A DNA stretch of 64,000 nucleotides from Ciona intestinalis. Lineage: Eukaryota > Chordata > Ascidiacea > Phlebobranchia > Cionidae. The notes beneath the pieces were generated by a model. The model was not told the DNA's origin and did no database searches. It saw only the letters and a program-made list of their open reading frames with translations. Below, in pieces: positions 37,301 through 49,119 of this stretch (its first letter is position 1; each line of letters opens with the position of its first letter). Both the position numbers and the translations under genes were made by a program. The DNA lies in NCBI RefSeq assembly GCF_000224145.3, contig NC_020167.2:1478690-1542689 (forward strand). Reading direction: 5' to 3'.

Positions 37301-40300
37301 GATGTTTTAAAGAGAAACACCCGTCTAAGACACACTAAACCCTGTAAGATTAAAAGCAAATTATTTTTGTACAACCTGTTGTTCAGACTTCGTTCTGTTG
37401 GTTAAATTGTTTCTTCTCGTAGTAATATCGGATGGGACTGTGCGTGATTTATCGGAAGAAATCAACAAAGTGGATTCTGGTTGTGAAAAGTCACATTCAA
37501 CCACTACTAATGCTACACAAGTCTTGTCCGCACAGAAAGCTGCAATTGGTAAGTTTGTGTTCATAAACTTATATAAGTATTGTAATATAGCTAAAGATAT
37601 GGTTTAGCTTTCATTAAAACAACGTCTGTTATGTTTTTAATCTCATTGTTTGCTTGAACCCTCTACTGTGCAATGGTTACTGTGTTTCACATTATAAGCT
37701 CAGTTGTTAATCTCCAATAATTACAGATGGATTAATGTCACTCTTATGTGACATGGGCAAGGCACTGGTGGCCTTATGTCACTATGATTGTAGAAAAGCG
37801 ATTTCCTGCATTGAATCTTTACCTTCAAATCAGCGTGATACATGTTGGTCACTCTCACTACTTGCACGTGCCTATTTTGAAATGACCGAATATAAAAAGG
37901 TAAATACTTCATTGGCCTGATTGTATGTAAAAATAACAGCTACAAAGATTTAAGGGCTTTACATGGACAAATGCACTTTACTATACAAACACGCAGGCAG
38001 CAAAAACATTCAATGAACTACGTTCCATGTTTCCTCACCAAGTATCTGGATTGGCTCTCTATAGCACCACCTTATGGCATTTACAAGACAACATCGCACT
38101 GTGCACTCTTGCCCACGACCTTAAGAATGTTGACCCCTTGTCTCCAGAGGTAGGTGTTATTGTGGGAACTTTCACACCACCCCTCTTATTGTTGTTTTCT
38201 TGTGTTTTTAAAAGACGTAAATAAACGAATGAAAACTAAGACGAGCACTAAATAACGACATAACGACATAGTTAATTATGAACCACCCTGATTAAGGCAC
38301 TTTGCACAAATCATGTGTCGAAGGCATGAATGTGCGCCTTTTTGTTGTGCGTGTGCACGGGGACTCCCATAACATTATGTATCAAAATTTTGCTTTAAAA
38401 ACAACTAATAAGTTGTTTGTATAACATATTTCTTTTATTTGTATTTAATTGTTTTTTAAAAACCATCACACATATTACTTCCACTCAGACATGGTGCTGC
38501 ATAGGAAATTGCTTCTCCCTCCGCCGTGACAATGAAAAATGCAATCAAATTTTTCGCACGAGCCGTGCAGCTTGACACACATTATGCATATGCTCATACA
38601 CTACTAGGTCACGAATATGCATATAGTGATGACAATGATCGTGCCATGGCAAGCTATAGGAGGGCTATACATTGTGATAAAAGGCATTATAATGCATGGT
38701 AAGGTTTGCTATAAAAGCCAAAAACAGTTATTTAAATGAATAATTTGTATTACAGGTATGGAATTGGATCTATTTATTACAAACAAGAAAACTTTTCTCT
38801 TGCTGAAATTCATTTCAAGAAAGCTTTGTCCATCAATCGAAAAAGTTCTGTGCTGTTATGTCATTTAGGTGGGTTAATTTTTCTGAAGTATTCAAATTTG
38901 TTCTATTTGTTTATACAAATTTATAAGATAGCAAATTTAGCTGATAATAAATACATTTTACTGTATCGCTTAAATTTTTGAACCTTTTTAAGATAATTTT
39001 GTTATGTTTTTGGCAAAAGGTGTTCTTTGAATCTATTATTTGGTGAACGTTTTTGTTGTAAGTTGTCATATTATCACTACACATCCCAACTTCCACCCTC
39101 ATATCTTAGACTAAAATTAGGAATAAATGTTCAGATTTCATATAAACCTTAAAACCATTCATTTCAATCGATAAAATTATTTCAAACAAAAATGATTGAA
39201 GGATCCTTTATACTATCGCACCTTTAAACTGTCTAATTGACAAGTAAATAATACTTAAGTTAAGAGGCACACCAAGTGTGACATACGTAATAAAAGACTG
39301 AGTATCTCCTTGTGAGCTAGACATTTAACACACATCGAATACTTTACTTTTTAAAAAAAAACAGGCGATGATACGAATGTTAGCAAACTTTTCTTGTGGT
39401 AGTGTGATGCTCATTCACTATTTAACCTTTTTTCTAAAGTTGTAACCTGTAACATATGTGCCTTTTCATTAGTGGTTTTAACCTACATTACTTTTGTATA
39501 GGGATTGTTCAGCATGCACAGAAGCGTTCCTCTGTTGCTCTACAAACCTTAGCAAACGCACTCACCTTAGAACCACGGAATCCACTCTGCAAGTTCCATC
39601 GTGCCAGTATTTTATTTGCCACTGAGCAACACAAAGAAGCATTAAAAGAATTACTTGAACTGAAACTAATCGTTCCAAAAGAAAGTTTGGTTTATTTTCT
39701 TATAGGAAAGGTTTGTTGCCCATAGATGCGTTGAATAAATCCCTTATTATTAGTGACCTATTGGGGCTTACAATATGACTACCTATTAGGTTTATAAAGT
39801 CCTTGGAGAGAATCACCTTGCAATGATGAATTTCTCATGGGCTCTTGACCTTGATCCGAAAGGAATCAATAACCACATCAAGGAAGCCATTGATAAACAA
39901 CAAGGAGCAGATGACGGCTTTGACAGCAGTCATCTTGGTTCACAAACACGAGATGCAGGTAAAATATTCCTGTGTTTTTATCATATAGATTTTTTTGTCG
40001 AACAGTTCATTCTTTGACCGAAACCGCTACATAATATGATCTCAACAATTAATTTTTAGACTTAAACTGCATAATTAGCAAATAGTTAACAATTGCTCTG
40101 ATCGAATACAGTATTTTCCGAATATGTCTTAAACATTAAACTGTGCATAGCATTCGATGATCTGAACCTATTACTGCTCAACAATGTCTAATTAGGAAGT
40201 AATTTGTACATTAAAATATTAAACTAAACCTACTATGTATGTGGGAACAAAAACTTTCTCTTACCTGTTTTTTTACCTATGATATAATTTTAGTTCTAAC

Positions 40301-40569
40301 ACTACCTAAACCCACACGGTACAAGCGTTGTTAAATGCATACCAATTCATTATCTTTTAGTATATTTGCTTTTCATTCAGTAACTAATAGGAACTGTGCA
40401 TACTTTACCCAAGCAATTAAGATGTTAAAATGTCAAATTGTGTCAGTGTTGACCAAATTCTAATTTTACAGATGAATCTGGAAGCACTGCTGACATTATG
40501 AATTCAATAATAGATGAAGTAGAATCTACTGAACACGAAATGCTTGCTGATAGTGATGAGAGTTTATGA
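31325..40569 (+). CDS. CDC27: CDC27/APC3, TPR subunit of the anaphase-promoting complex
   Basis: Twenty exons give 877 residues when only one copy of the duplicated middle is used: 31325-31351, 31513-31588, 31663-31810, 32290-32522, 32808-32894, 32983-33125, 33260-33326, 33613-33686, 33787-33929, 34153-34270, 34384-34563, 34636-34723, 34804-34929, 35108-35280, 35373-35525, 35866-36074, 36132-36244, then 39502-39710, 39790-39958 and 40472-40569. The N-terminus (MTVLQDPIKSAIWHCLNHYA, AMFLAERLYAE) and the C-terminal TPR repeats (CIGNCFSLRRDNENAIKFF, YGIGSIYYKQENFSLAEIHF) are near-identical in style to human CDC27. It scaffolds APC/C and binds CDC20/CDH1 IR tails in mitosis. The intron at 32523 starts with GC. 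The exon pair 36132-36244 and 39502 must join across the N gap and the second copy. Confidence 0.95.
31872..32185 (-). mobile_element. tRNA-derived SINE-like repeat, minus orientation
   Basis: Read on the minus strand it contains a B-box-like GGTTCAATGCTCGACGCTGC, then TACCATTGTGGGCGTGTGTC and a CTTAGCGGCAATTG block, and ends in a CATT tetranucleotide tail. The same blocks occur at 42575-42830 and 46196-46380. It lies in a CDC27 intron. Confidence 0.65.
33902..36447 (+). repeat. Duplicated CDC27 segment, copy 1
   Basis: This segment, from inside the exon ending 33929 to the intron after 36244, recurs at 36498-39072 in the same order. Exons are nearly identical. Introns differ by scattered substitutions and small indels, as expected of two alleles. 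Copy 1 keeps every exon in frame. It ends exactly at the run of N. Confidence 0.93.
36448..36497. other. Assembly gap of 50 N
   Basis: A round 50-base run of N separates the two CDC27 copies. The left flank ends inside the sequence matched by 39072, and the right flank starts inside sequence matched by 33902. Confidence 0.99.
36498..39072 (+). repeat. Duplicated CDC27 segment, copy 2 (probable second haplotype)
   Basis: Copy 2 repeats eight full exons and part of a ninth. Two coding exons carry a single extra A in an A-run compared with copy 1: near 37007 (GATGATAAACAAGAC) and near 38537 (AATGAAAAATGC). Each would shift the frame, which points to lower-quality base calls rather than to a second working exon set. 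The last 200 bases run on uninterrupted into the exon at 39502. Confidence 0.9.
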
Positions 40570-40675
40570 TATATTAACTACTCTAGTAATATTTGAAACT
40601 GTTTCGCATCATCCGCCCACTGCGAATTACCTCTTTATCTGCTGAGAATTTTTCAGCTGAAGTGAAAAATACAGA

Positions 40676-40681
40676 AATAAA
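40676..40681 (+). terminator. Poly(A) signal of CDC27
   Basis: Overlapping AATAAATAAA about 107 bases after the CDC27 stop and about 130 bases before the stop codon of the converging POLH gene. Confidence 0.65.
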
Positions 40682-40807
40682 TAAAGTGTAGGAAATTACC
40701 ACACTGTTCATTTATAGAAAAAAACATTTAATAATATGTCATGCAATTTGGAAGTACAACAGATATAATAAACTCTGAAAGAAACAAAGGCAACAAAAGT
40801 AAGAGTC

Positions 40808-43800
40808 TCAATTTGCATTCAAATCTTGAAGGGCATGAAAGTTTGAATGAGTTTCTATTTCTGTTAATGCAACATTAGTGCTGCAGCGGTCACAGTGGTA
40901 AGTTTCTTCTTGAACAAATGAACTCCATAAACTTCCATTCGCTTTTGGTGTGGCACTAAACAAAGAGAAGGCATTGGTTGATAAACAGAGGTGAAAAAAA
41001 CATTCTTCTATCTTATTTTTTTAACTAGCAAAGACACTCTAAACAGTTATTTGAATAAACACAACAAGCAAAGTACAAACCGTTTTTGTGGCTCAAAGAA
41101 CTTATGGCTGTTGGTTGGGTTCTGTTTTTTATTCGTAGAGGTAGTAAGGTCATGGGTGGAAGTTGGTTTTAACTTTGTATTTAATCTTTGCTTCTTTAAT
41201 GCATCTTGTATTGCGGCTGCTGCTTGTGTACGTGCTCGGAAATATCCCATTGGTACAGAAGTAGCATTCCCCAAAGGAACATTTTCAGCACCTTTAATGC
41301 ATGAATAACTGCTGGTTACAATACTTAATCGCACAGACAATCAGTTTAACAGCATGTGTCATAATGCTGAATTCCAAGTTTCAGTCTAGCACAATTTAGT
41401 GATGTTGTCACAATTGCCCATTTCACAAGCTTTATCATAATAAGTTAGTTCCATTCATAACTATTCAGTTTATTTACAATTTATCTGTGTCCAAATTTCT
41501 ACCTTTAGTTTGGATGCCTAAATTCTTTTGATCACTTTTTGGTTTAGATTTTTGAACCAAAACACTGCTGAGTTGTGGTTTCCCAGAACCGAAAAATCCA
41601 GTTATAGATTTCTGACCACTTGTAGGTTGACTTTGTGCAAGTTTTATCTTTTTAGAAGGGGACTCGGATGTTGAAGGTTTACTTCCAGCACGAATCTATC
41701 AACAAAATTGGAATGAATATGATCAATGTTAAAACAGTATGCACATTACCTCTTCTTGTAAAAACTGTGGTAATGAATTGAAAATATTCATATCCACCTT
41801 TTTCATGTCATAAGTGTGTTGACTCTGTAGATATAAGGAACACTATGGTTTTACTGTTGGGTATATGTGCATAACAATCTTACCAAAGCAGGAAGTCCAT
41901 TGATTCGTTGCGAAGATTTGTTGTTTTGCTTTACAGCTTCTTGAAGCGTTAACTGACCAGTGCTTCTATCTGAAATAAAGAGAGTTACACGACTTGAAAT
42001 ATTCAAGCTGTCATATTTAAACCTTACTTTGCTTGCTGTCCAAATAAGCGGCTTCTATTTTACATGAAGCCCCATCACCTGATTTGTTTTCCAAATGTGC
42101 AAAAAATGACTTTTTTTTACTGACACCAGATTCGGTCTGATTGCCACAATTTGAGGCACTACTTGTTGAGAACATGAACTTTTTGGCCAGATTATTTTCT
42201 TCAGACATAGGATCTTGTTGTTGCACCGCTGATTTGCTTGGAGAAACAAGAAATGTATCGAGAGAATTTCTTTTTTTCTTTGTCGAAATTTCTGTAACAT
42301 GAATGAGAAGGGAAAATACAAACAATAGAAAAAAGATATATATTTATTACCTTTCGTTTTTTCAGGTATCTTATTTGCTGGTTTTATGGCTTTAGCAGAT
42401 GCAAGCATTGTTGCAACATTACAAGATGATTCTACAGTAAAAGCAAACAACTTCATTAACAGCTCAATAATAATTACCAACATTTACAAACCTGATGATT
42501 TACCAATGGATTGAAAATTTTTGGCTGAAATCCCAATATTTGTGATTTTTGGTGACCTATTTGTGGCAAAAGTGATTAGCTCTCATATCTCTAGTGTAAC
42601 GTATATGGGTTCTAAGCTCGGTACTGCTACCACTATGGGAGTGTGTGTCCTTAAGCAAGACACTTAACGACAATTGTGAGAGAACTAAATTGACAGACAC
42701 ACATTGCAAAAAATGTCCAGAGAACTAAATTCATGGTAACTCGTAAGTGGGTGCGATGTATTTTAAACAGAACACCCAATTTATAACGTCTGTCATGCCC
42801 CTCCACCAGGGATAAAGAAGATCCTTTTTTTATTTAATTTTAAAAATTTACCAAGTATCTGACTCTTTGTCCTGGTTCGTGTTAAGTGTTTCCAAAGTCG
42901 CTAAACACCTCATTGTGATGTCATCAACATCATAACGGCTGATCGGGCAAGTTCTTGAAATTGGTTTTTTAATTCCGATATGAATTGTTAGAGCATGAGA
43001 AACTCTGTTGTTCTATAAATAAACAAAAAAATGAATACCACTATGTGTTGATTTATGGACCCATACAGCACAAACCATTTGCTTGTCTTTGTTCAATCGC
43101 TCGACAAGTTCTGTCGTCAGGCATCGAACCCAATGCTTTACTTTATTACGAGATCCAAGAGCATCATTGCCTGTGAAATTTTTACTGCATCCAACAGATT
43201 GCGCAACATGTCGTTCCTTCACAGGTTCATGATCAATCCCATGACATACTTCATACAACCACAACCTAACGTGAACAACTTTTTGAAACAATTACATCAT
43301 AAAAAAATAATACTACATTTTGGAATTTATACCACACATATTAAACTTATTCACCACCCACCCTGTTTTTTCTCCAAATCCATCAACTAAATGTTGCTTT
43401 GTCTGATTGGTAAGATGACCTATCTTCTCCACTCCAAACCTGAACATGATTTCTTTCCCCAACTTTCCTCCCAAGTTCCTTCTGCATTGAACATCATGTT
43501 AACCTATAATCACAGAAAGATAGAGTTACCCTGAAGGCTGAAACCCACATTTTTCCAATCTTGATTGTCTGAAACAGACCGGCCACCATGTTGAAAGGGA
43601 GAATGGTCTGTTTGTTTGGTTTGTTTATTCCACATGAAAGCTTTGAAAGCATCTGATGACAAAAACAAATAAACAATATTAAAAAATATGTCAATTGTCA
43701 ACAGATATAGTTGTTTATAAAACACCTTATTATGAGAGATCCCAGCAGAGCAACGAAAAGATGTTTGCTGATAAATTGCCAACCTCATCTTTTCCACAAT

Positions 43801-45709
43801 TGCTGCAGCAACCAACAATCTCTCTGCATCTGGGTCTGAGTTTGCGCTGTCCCGATACGCCGATAATCCTGATTCTCTTGCGTTTGTAGTATCTGTATAA
43901 TACACAGGTTATCCTTGCATGCAATAGAACATGGGTTTCGCATTTCATTAAATAAAATTGAATACAGATGGTAGTAAGAATTTTTAAACATGATCGTACC
44001 ATCACAAGAATCTTTCGGATATCCAACCACATAAGTATTTCCCATCTGTTCTAAATCAGGTAGTATTCTGAAATAAAAACAAATCTTTACTTACTATACT
44101 ATGTACAAACAACTACAAAATACGATACTTACGTTTATCTAAAAAACACAGCACAAAACTTTTTTTACTATTTTTACAACTAAACGAAGCTTTAAAATTA
44201 TTTTTAGCTAATCTAATTTACATATTCTAGTTTATTCCCAATGACACTATTTCAATACATGAGTTTGATAATGTTCTTACACCTTTTCTCTTTCATACTT
44301 GCATCCACAACAGAAGTAAGATCAATGTAAGCCTCATCAACACTTGCCCTCTCAACCACTCCGCCAAATTGAAGCAAAACCTGAATCACTTCAGCACCAG
44401 CATCTCGGTACCTATATGTATATATATCTAGTTATAAGTATATTAAACGATGAAACTATAAAACAATTAAAACACAATGTTCTTGGGCTTTTGGCTAACC
44501 TATTAAATATTTGAAGTTTAAACTTAAGTGTGGTGTATTGGTAAAAAAAATTAATAGAAATTTAAAACTCTTTTAAAATGTATGTTGCAGACTTGCAGTA
44601 ATCAGTATGTATTTAAACCTCCTTTAGCCTCCAGCAATTGACCAATAAAATGTTTGATCTCATTTCTAACAGTCGTACTTTCGTTTTGTAAAATATTAAA
44701 AATGCACAAAACTGTAACCAAATTTTCCACATAAGCCATCAATTAAACAAAGATTGGATCAATAGCTTATAGAATATGTATTACTACGTTTATTTTCTAC
44801 ATTACAGATTACAATTTGTCGGGGGTTAGCACAAAACAGTGCAAAAAATGAGATCATAATGTGTAATGTGCCATATCATAGGTGTCATATTGCTATTGAG
44901 ACATGAAAAATCTTTAACTAAACGCAAGTTCGGCAAAATGCATTGACAACTTAGCGAAGAATATTTTCACACATTTTCAAAGTTAGTTTTCGACATGAAA
45001 CCAAAATACATAATGGACAAGACATTTTGTCGTTTTATAGTTAATTTGTACAACTAAGTGGTTACTAACTTTCCCCCATTTAACATACCTTGTTAAATCA
45101 GCTTTCCCATTTGCCATGGGTACTTTGCACAGAATAATTTCAGGACATTTGGCTTTAGCATCATCTCCTCTCATATTCCGTGTGACACCCTCATCTCTTG
45201 CTTCATAACTGACAGCAATAATCCTGTAGATGATTTGTTACTTTTGTACCATACATGTTTATTCAGGAATTATTCTAACCAGTAATATTAACAGCATATA
45301 ACATGTGCAAGACGTTTTTTTTAAATATTTTTGCCAGGCAAAATCATTGAACACATTATAAAATGTAGGCACTCGGAAAGAATCCTTCTGTAGGTTACAA
45401 TTTAAGCTGATGGAAAGTGTTGGAGTTGGTATTTAGGGGCTGATGGTTAGTGGTTATAGGTTTTATTATATTTAAGTAAGTGGTTAGCAGATTAGGAGAT
45501 AACGTTTAACGTATATGGGATAATTCTTCACTAGCACCAAAAACCGGCACACAGAAGCTATAATATTACCCTCCTCCTTTCCACTGATTGTATTGCACCA
45601 CGGCGCACGGTTTTCCTTTTAAACTCGAGTCCCGACGTTGTTCAACTTGGACGTAGAAGCAATCCATGTCAACCAGGACTACGACTCGGTTTGACGGAAA
45701 CGAACTCAT
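40808..45709 (-). CDS. POLH: DNA polymerase eta (translesion Y-family polymerase)
   Basis: Seventeen exons join in phase to 793 residues: 45709-45570, 45223-45089, 44411-44283, 44067-44000, 43892-43726, 43652-43549, 43481-43362, 43265-43076, 43012-42852, 42556-42492, 42431-42351, 42291-42028, 41969-41884, 41824-41750, 41695-41478, 41311-41081 and 40955-40808. It copies past UV dimers in the nucleus. Catalytic acids sit in VVVLVDMDCFYVQVEQ and ASVDEAYIDLT. GGGIIAVSYEARDEGVTR, SAGISHNK and GCSKNF match human polymerase eta. The C-terminal half holds a UBM-like motif (VDMNIFNSLPQFLQEE), a PIP box (QKSITGFF) and, in the last exon, a UBZ zinc finger (YHCDRCSTN...ETHSNFHALQ). The acceptor of exon 16 has three in-frame AG choices (41308, 41311, 41323). 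Confidence 0.93.
42575..42830 (+). mobile_element. tRNA-derived SINE-like repeat, plus orientation
   Basis: GGGTTCTAAGCTCGGTACTG, then CTACCACTATGGGAGTGTGT and GTCCTTAAGCAAGACACTTA correspond block by block to the copy at 31872-32185. It sits in a POLH intron. Confidence 0.65.
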
Positions 45710-46142
45710 AGCCAAATTTGATTTAAACATACAACCACAACTAACTAGCTCAGTCTAACTTTCACTAATCAGCGTTACTATTTACACTAATAACAGCTCA
45801 ATCAATCTAAGCGGCAGTGCAGATACTGTTGATTGGGGAATTTTATATTTGAGGTTTCACTGGATTGGGGGTTACCCAATTATTTAAAGTAGATGCTTGC
45901 AAGTAGGTTGTTGGCGATGTTTCTGTCGATGTTAAATCAAGAAAAACTGGCAACTACAAAAATAAAAAGCACCAAAAAATTGTAAAATTGCATAAATTTT
46001 TTTTTGTCAGAATTGTTTCATCGAGTTTTATGAATTCATTCGGACAGAGGTGGACACAGGTACAGTTTAGCTTCAAGGTTAGAGCTAAATCAAGCTCTGG
46101 AAACCTCCAACTTCATGACTGAAGAACCAGTTTATAACGGCA
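45710..46142. other. POLH upstream region / CERS1 3' region
   Basis: 433 bp between the POLH start and the CERS1 stop, both minus strand. It should hold the POLH promoter. No exon is seen. Confidence 0.45.
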
Positions 46143-48375
46143 TCAGTCCAATTTAACATTTGCTCCATTTCTACAAAAAGAAAATGTTTAAGCAAATACT
46201 TTGGCGCCTTGGTGCGAACTAAAGGTTATATATGGCGCGCCCGCCTCTAGCCCGAATGACACATATGAATCATACATACGGATTCGAGGCTCGAAGCCGC
46301 TACCATTATGGGCGTTTGTGTCCTTAAAGTTAATGGCAAGTGCTCCAACGTGTTGGTCTCTTATGAGTTGTCAAAATAATTAGCCGTGCATTAAAAAACA
46401 AACAAATGAAATCTCTAATAACCCGAAAGTTCTTACGAAGTCCGTCTATAAAAGCTGCCCGGCCACGTGAGACTTTTTACATTCATTCACATTCGAGGAA
46501 CGAACTTTTTTGTATAGCCATACTTCTTACCGAGAAACATGATTGAAGGAATCATCGGGCGTTGGCGAATCTTTGTACTCTCTTGTGTCTTCCACTTTCT
46601 TACTTTTCCCACTCAAAATATTGAACGTCATCACCAAGATAAACTTTATTAAACAAACGCAATTTAATGACGACGTCTGAATTTAAAGTTCGCACAAGTA
46701 AAATATAACGTATAGCTTACCTTAAACCAATACATATGCAGAAAGAGTAGAGTGAGCATAAGTCCGTTTAGAAAGAAGTAGAATGGTGGATATGCAGTTT
46801 GGACTTGCCTGCTGATGTAAGCGCACGCGTACACTGCCTTCAGCGGATACCAATATAATCGGAACACAAACCTGATCAATAAAACATTTGTAATTTTTAT
46901 TTTGTCTAAATAGAATTTTTTTATATTTCTGTTTATACATAACTAATATAGTGGTGGTGTGAGACGGGACACATTTAGCACCTAACATCCAAATATTCCT
47001 ACCCTGTGTTAAACAATTAACAACGGTATACGGTAGTCGTGAGGATACGATCTTATATTTCTTTAAATGTTGTTTGTTTAATACTAAACCGGTGGAAGTA
47101 ATAGAACAAAAAGGTGTCATCTTACCCAATATTACAATATTATGCGTTTCCGACTTACCACGAAATCGCAAACATAACGAAACCAATAGTAGAAAAAACA
47201 CCACAAATATTCGACCAGCGTCCGCCTTTCGTTTTATAATAAACGGCAAGCTTGGTAACTTCTAAGAAGATGTCACTAAAGTCATGGAGAAACAACACCA
47301 GAATCCCAAGGTAAGTATATCTGAAGCAAAATGTAAGTCAGCTCAATGCCACTGAAACGTATATACTGCAGGAATATGGAGTCTGTCCGAACACGCGCAA
47401 GCAGATTAAAAATGGGAACTACTTCTTAAAACATACTAACGTCTATGGTACTTAACGTTTCGTACCTGAACAAATATGAAGCCGAGATTAACATCATTGT
47501 CACGACATGATGCAGTATTAAAACGACGGAATCTTTGCGCCATTCGTCCAGAACAAGTGTCGCGTGAACCGAATGAATGTAGAAGGTCATTTGAAACATG
47601 TACACGAAATAAATGTCTGACTCAACCGTCGAATGAAGCACCCAATCTAAACATTGCATTGTTGTAATTAATTAATAGCGATAATTGCAGTGCCAAAGGT
47701 CGGTTTGACGCTCAGAGCACAAATAATAACTGCATGATTGCTACAGCAGTTTCAAAACTAAAGTTCATGTTTTAAACTTCTGCTTTCAAATCCATTGATA
47801 CTGTTAGTTTTTTAATCTTTAATGGACTAAAGCTAAAAAGCAAATCTGTTTTTAGCATCGTTCTTCTTACTTGTAGTTGCGTTAACGGGGTCGTGAAACA
47901 AATTGTATTGCACCAACACCAGATAAGATGAGATAAGCCACGCCACCGTTGAGAAACTGAATTTCCATAATGACTCTGGAACCTTCAATTCTTCTTTCTT
48001 TCTCAGGCCAGAATTTTTCGCGATAGGCTGTAAAGTTTAAAAATGTTAGTATAGGCTTATTTTAGAGTGAATGTTATGTTTTCGCTAAAACCGCGACGTT
48101 TGCTTGATAAACCACGACACAACTGTACTTACCACAAACAAAAACTTGGTAGTTACGCTTCTTACTACTGTCCACGCGACTGACAATACTACTAACAAAA
48201 CGATATCTTGTACTGTACACGAACCTTCACGTTGCAAGGTTTTTAACCAGCTGGTAGGATATAAATCTGTCGTCTCAAGATTGTTCCAAGCTTTGATAAG
48301 TTCTGAACTAACATCAGTCACAAACTGGCAGTAAGTCGGTTGCGCAAATCTGTAGTGGTTGCTCGAGGCAGCCAT
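46143..48375 (-). CDS. CERS1: Ceramide synthase 1-type TLC-domain protein
   Basis: Seven exons (48375-48133, 48027-47871, 47646-47466, 47320-47159, 46871-46721, 46643-46531, 46170-46143) give 344 residues, against about 350 in human CERS1. It acylates sphinganine with a fatty acyl-CoA in the endoplasmic reticulum. The Lag1 motif is clear: HSVHATLVLDEWRKDSVVLI followed by LHHVV, and then LGILVLFLHDFSDIFLEVTK. The N-terminus resembles CERS1 and lacks the homeobox-like domain found in most other ceramide synthases. FRLYWYPLKAVYA and NGLMLTLLFLHMYWF match late helices. The tail ends RNGANVKLD, recalling the NG-x-VK end of human CERS1. The last coding exon is only 28 bases. Confidence 0.93.
46196..46380 (+). 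mobile_element. tRNA-derived SINE-like repeat
   Basis: It contains GCCTCTAGCCCGAATGACAC, the B-box-like GGATTCGAGGCTCGAAGCCG and TACCATTATGGGCGTTTGTG. It lies in the last intron of CERS1 and shares blocks with the copies at 42575 and 50683. Confidence 0.65.
46950..47134 (-). mobile_element. MITE copy 7, re-oriented and worn
   Basis: GTGGTGTGAGACGGGACACA at one end and GGTGTCATCTTACCCAAT at the other. The interior runs in reverse order (CCTAACATCCAAATATTCCT, GTTAAACAATTAACAACGG). It lies in a CERS1 intron and abuts the exon ending 47159. Confidence 0.75.
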
Positions 48376-49119
48376 GCTTTGATCGAATGGTTCGCGTCAA
48401 CTGACGTCAATCCCGCAACAATAGAACGAGTCGGCTATTCGGCACACCTTCTTTGCCCGGGTGCTATTCTACCTGTCTCACTCGGTACCCCATGAACGCA
48501 ACCAAGCATATAAAAGCAAGCTATATTTCCGTATAGCCTATATATACCAATTGAGCAACTTTTAAATCAAATAGGGAATATTTTGTACATGTATTATGCT
48601 GCCTTTATACAATCATGACGAACTTTTTAATAAAAGAACAATTTAAATAAATGCTTAACCAACGATATTAAATTGGTTTTATTCTCTTTGCACAACGTAT
48701 GAATATATTCATGTGTACCTGTAAACTATAGGCGAATCAATGTGTACCTGTAATGTACCTGTAAACTATAGGCGAATCTTTTACCGGTTGGTTAATTTTT
48801 ATATTAATTTTGTTAAATGTGTTTTAAAGGTTTTTCTCAAAGCTTTTTTGAATCTAAAAAAACGTCTGTTTTTTTCTTTTTCATTAGGGGACGAATTAGT
48901 TTTACTAGATTTCTATTAGGATACATAGTGCGGGAAAAACCCTAATTTAAATAACCAAACAAACAGTTTAAATTTTTACTGGAATCGCTATTTTGTATTT
49001 TATATTGAAAAGGTTCTCGTTTTAAAAATACGTGTTTTAATGTTTTAAGTTTTAGGTTAAATTTAACGTTAAAGATTTAGGAATTATCAACGTTCAGTTG
49101 GCGTTGTTTCTCCAATAAA
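48376..49119. promoter_or_regulatory. Divergent CERS1-HMMR intergenic region
   Basis: The two start codons face away from each other across 744 bp. An imperfect tandem duplication at about 48706-48780 repeats GTACCTGTAAACTATAGGCG. No other feature is resolved. Expression of an HMMR-type mitotic gene and CERS1 could be linked through it, but that is inference. Confidence 0.5.

Noticed and set aside
33902-39072. True tandem duplication inside CDC27
   Set aside because: Both copies abut an N gap, differ like alleles, and would break the protein if both were used.
41047-41308. Plus-strand 105-codon frame opposite a POLH exon
   Set aside because: It is the antisense of a well-supported POLH exon.
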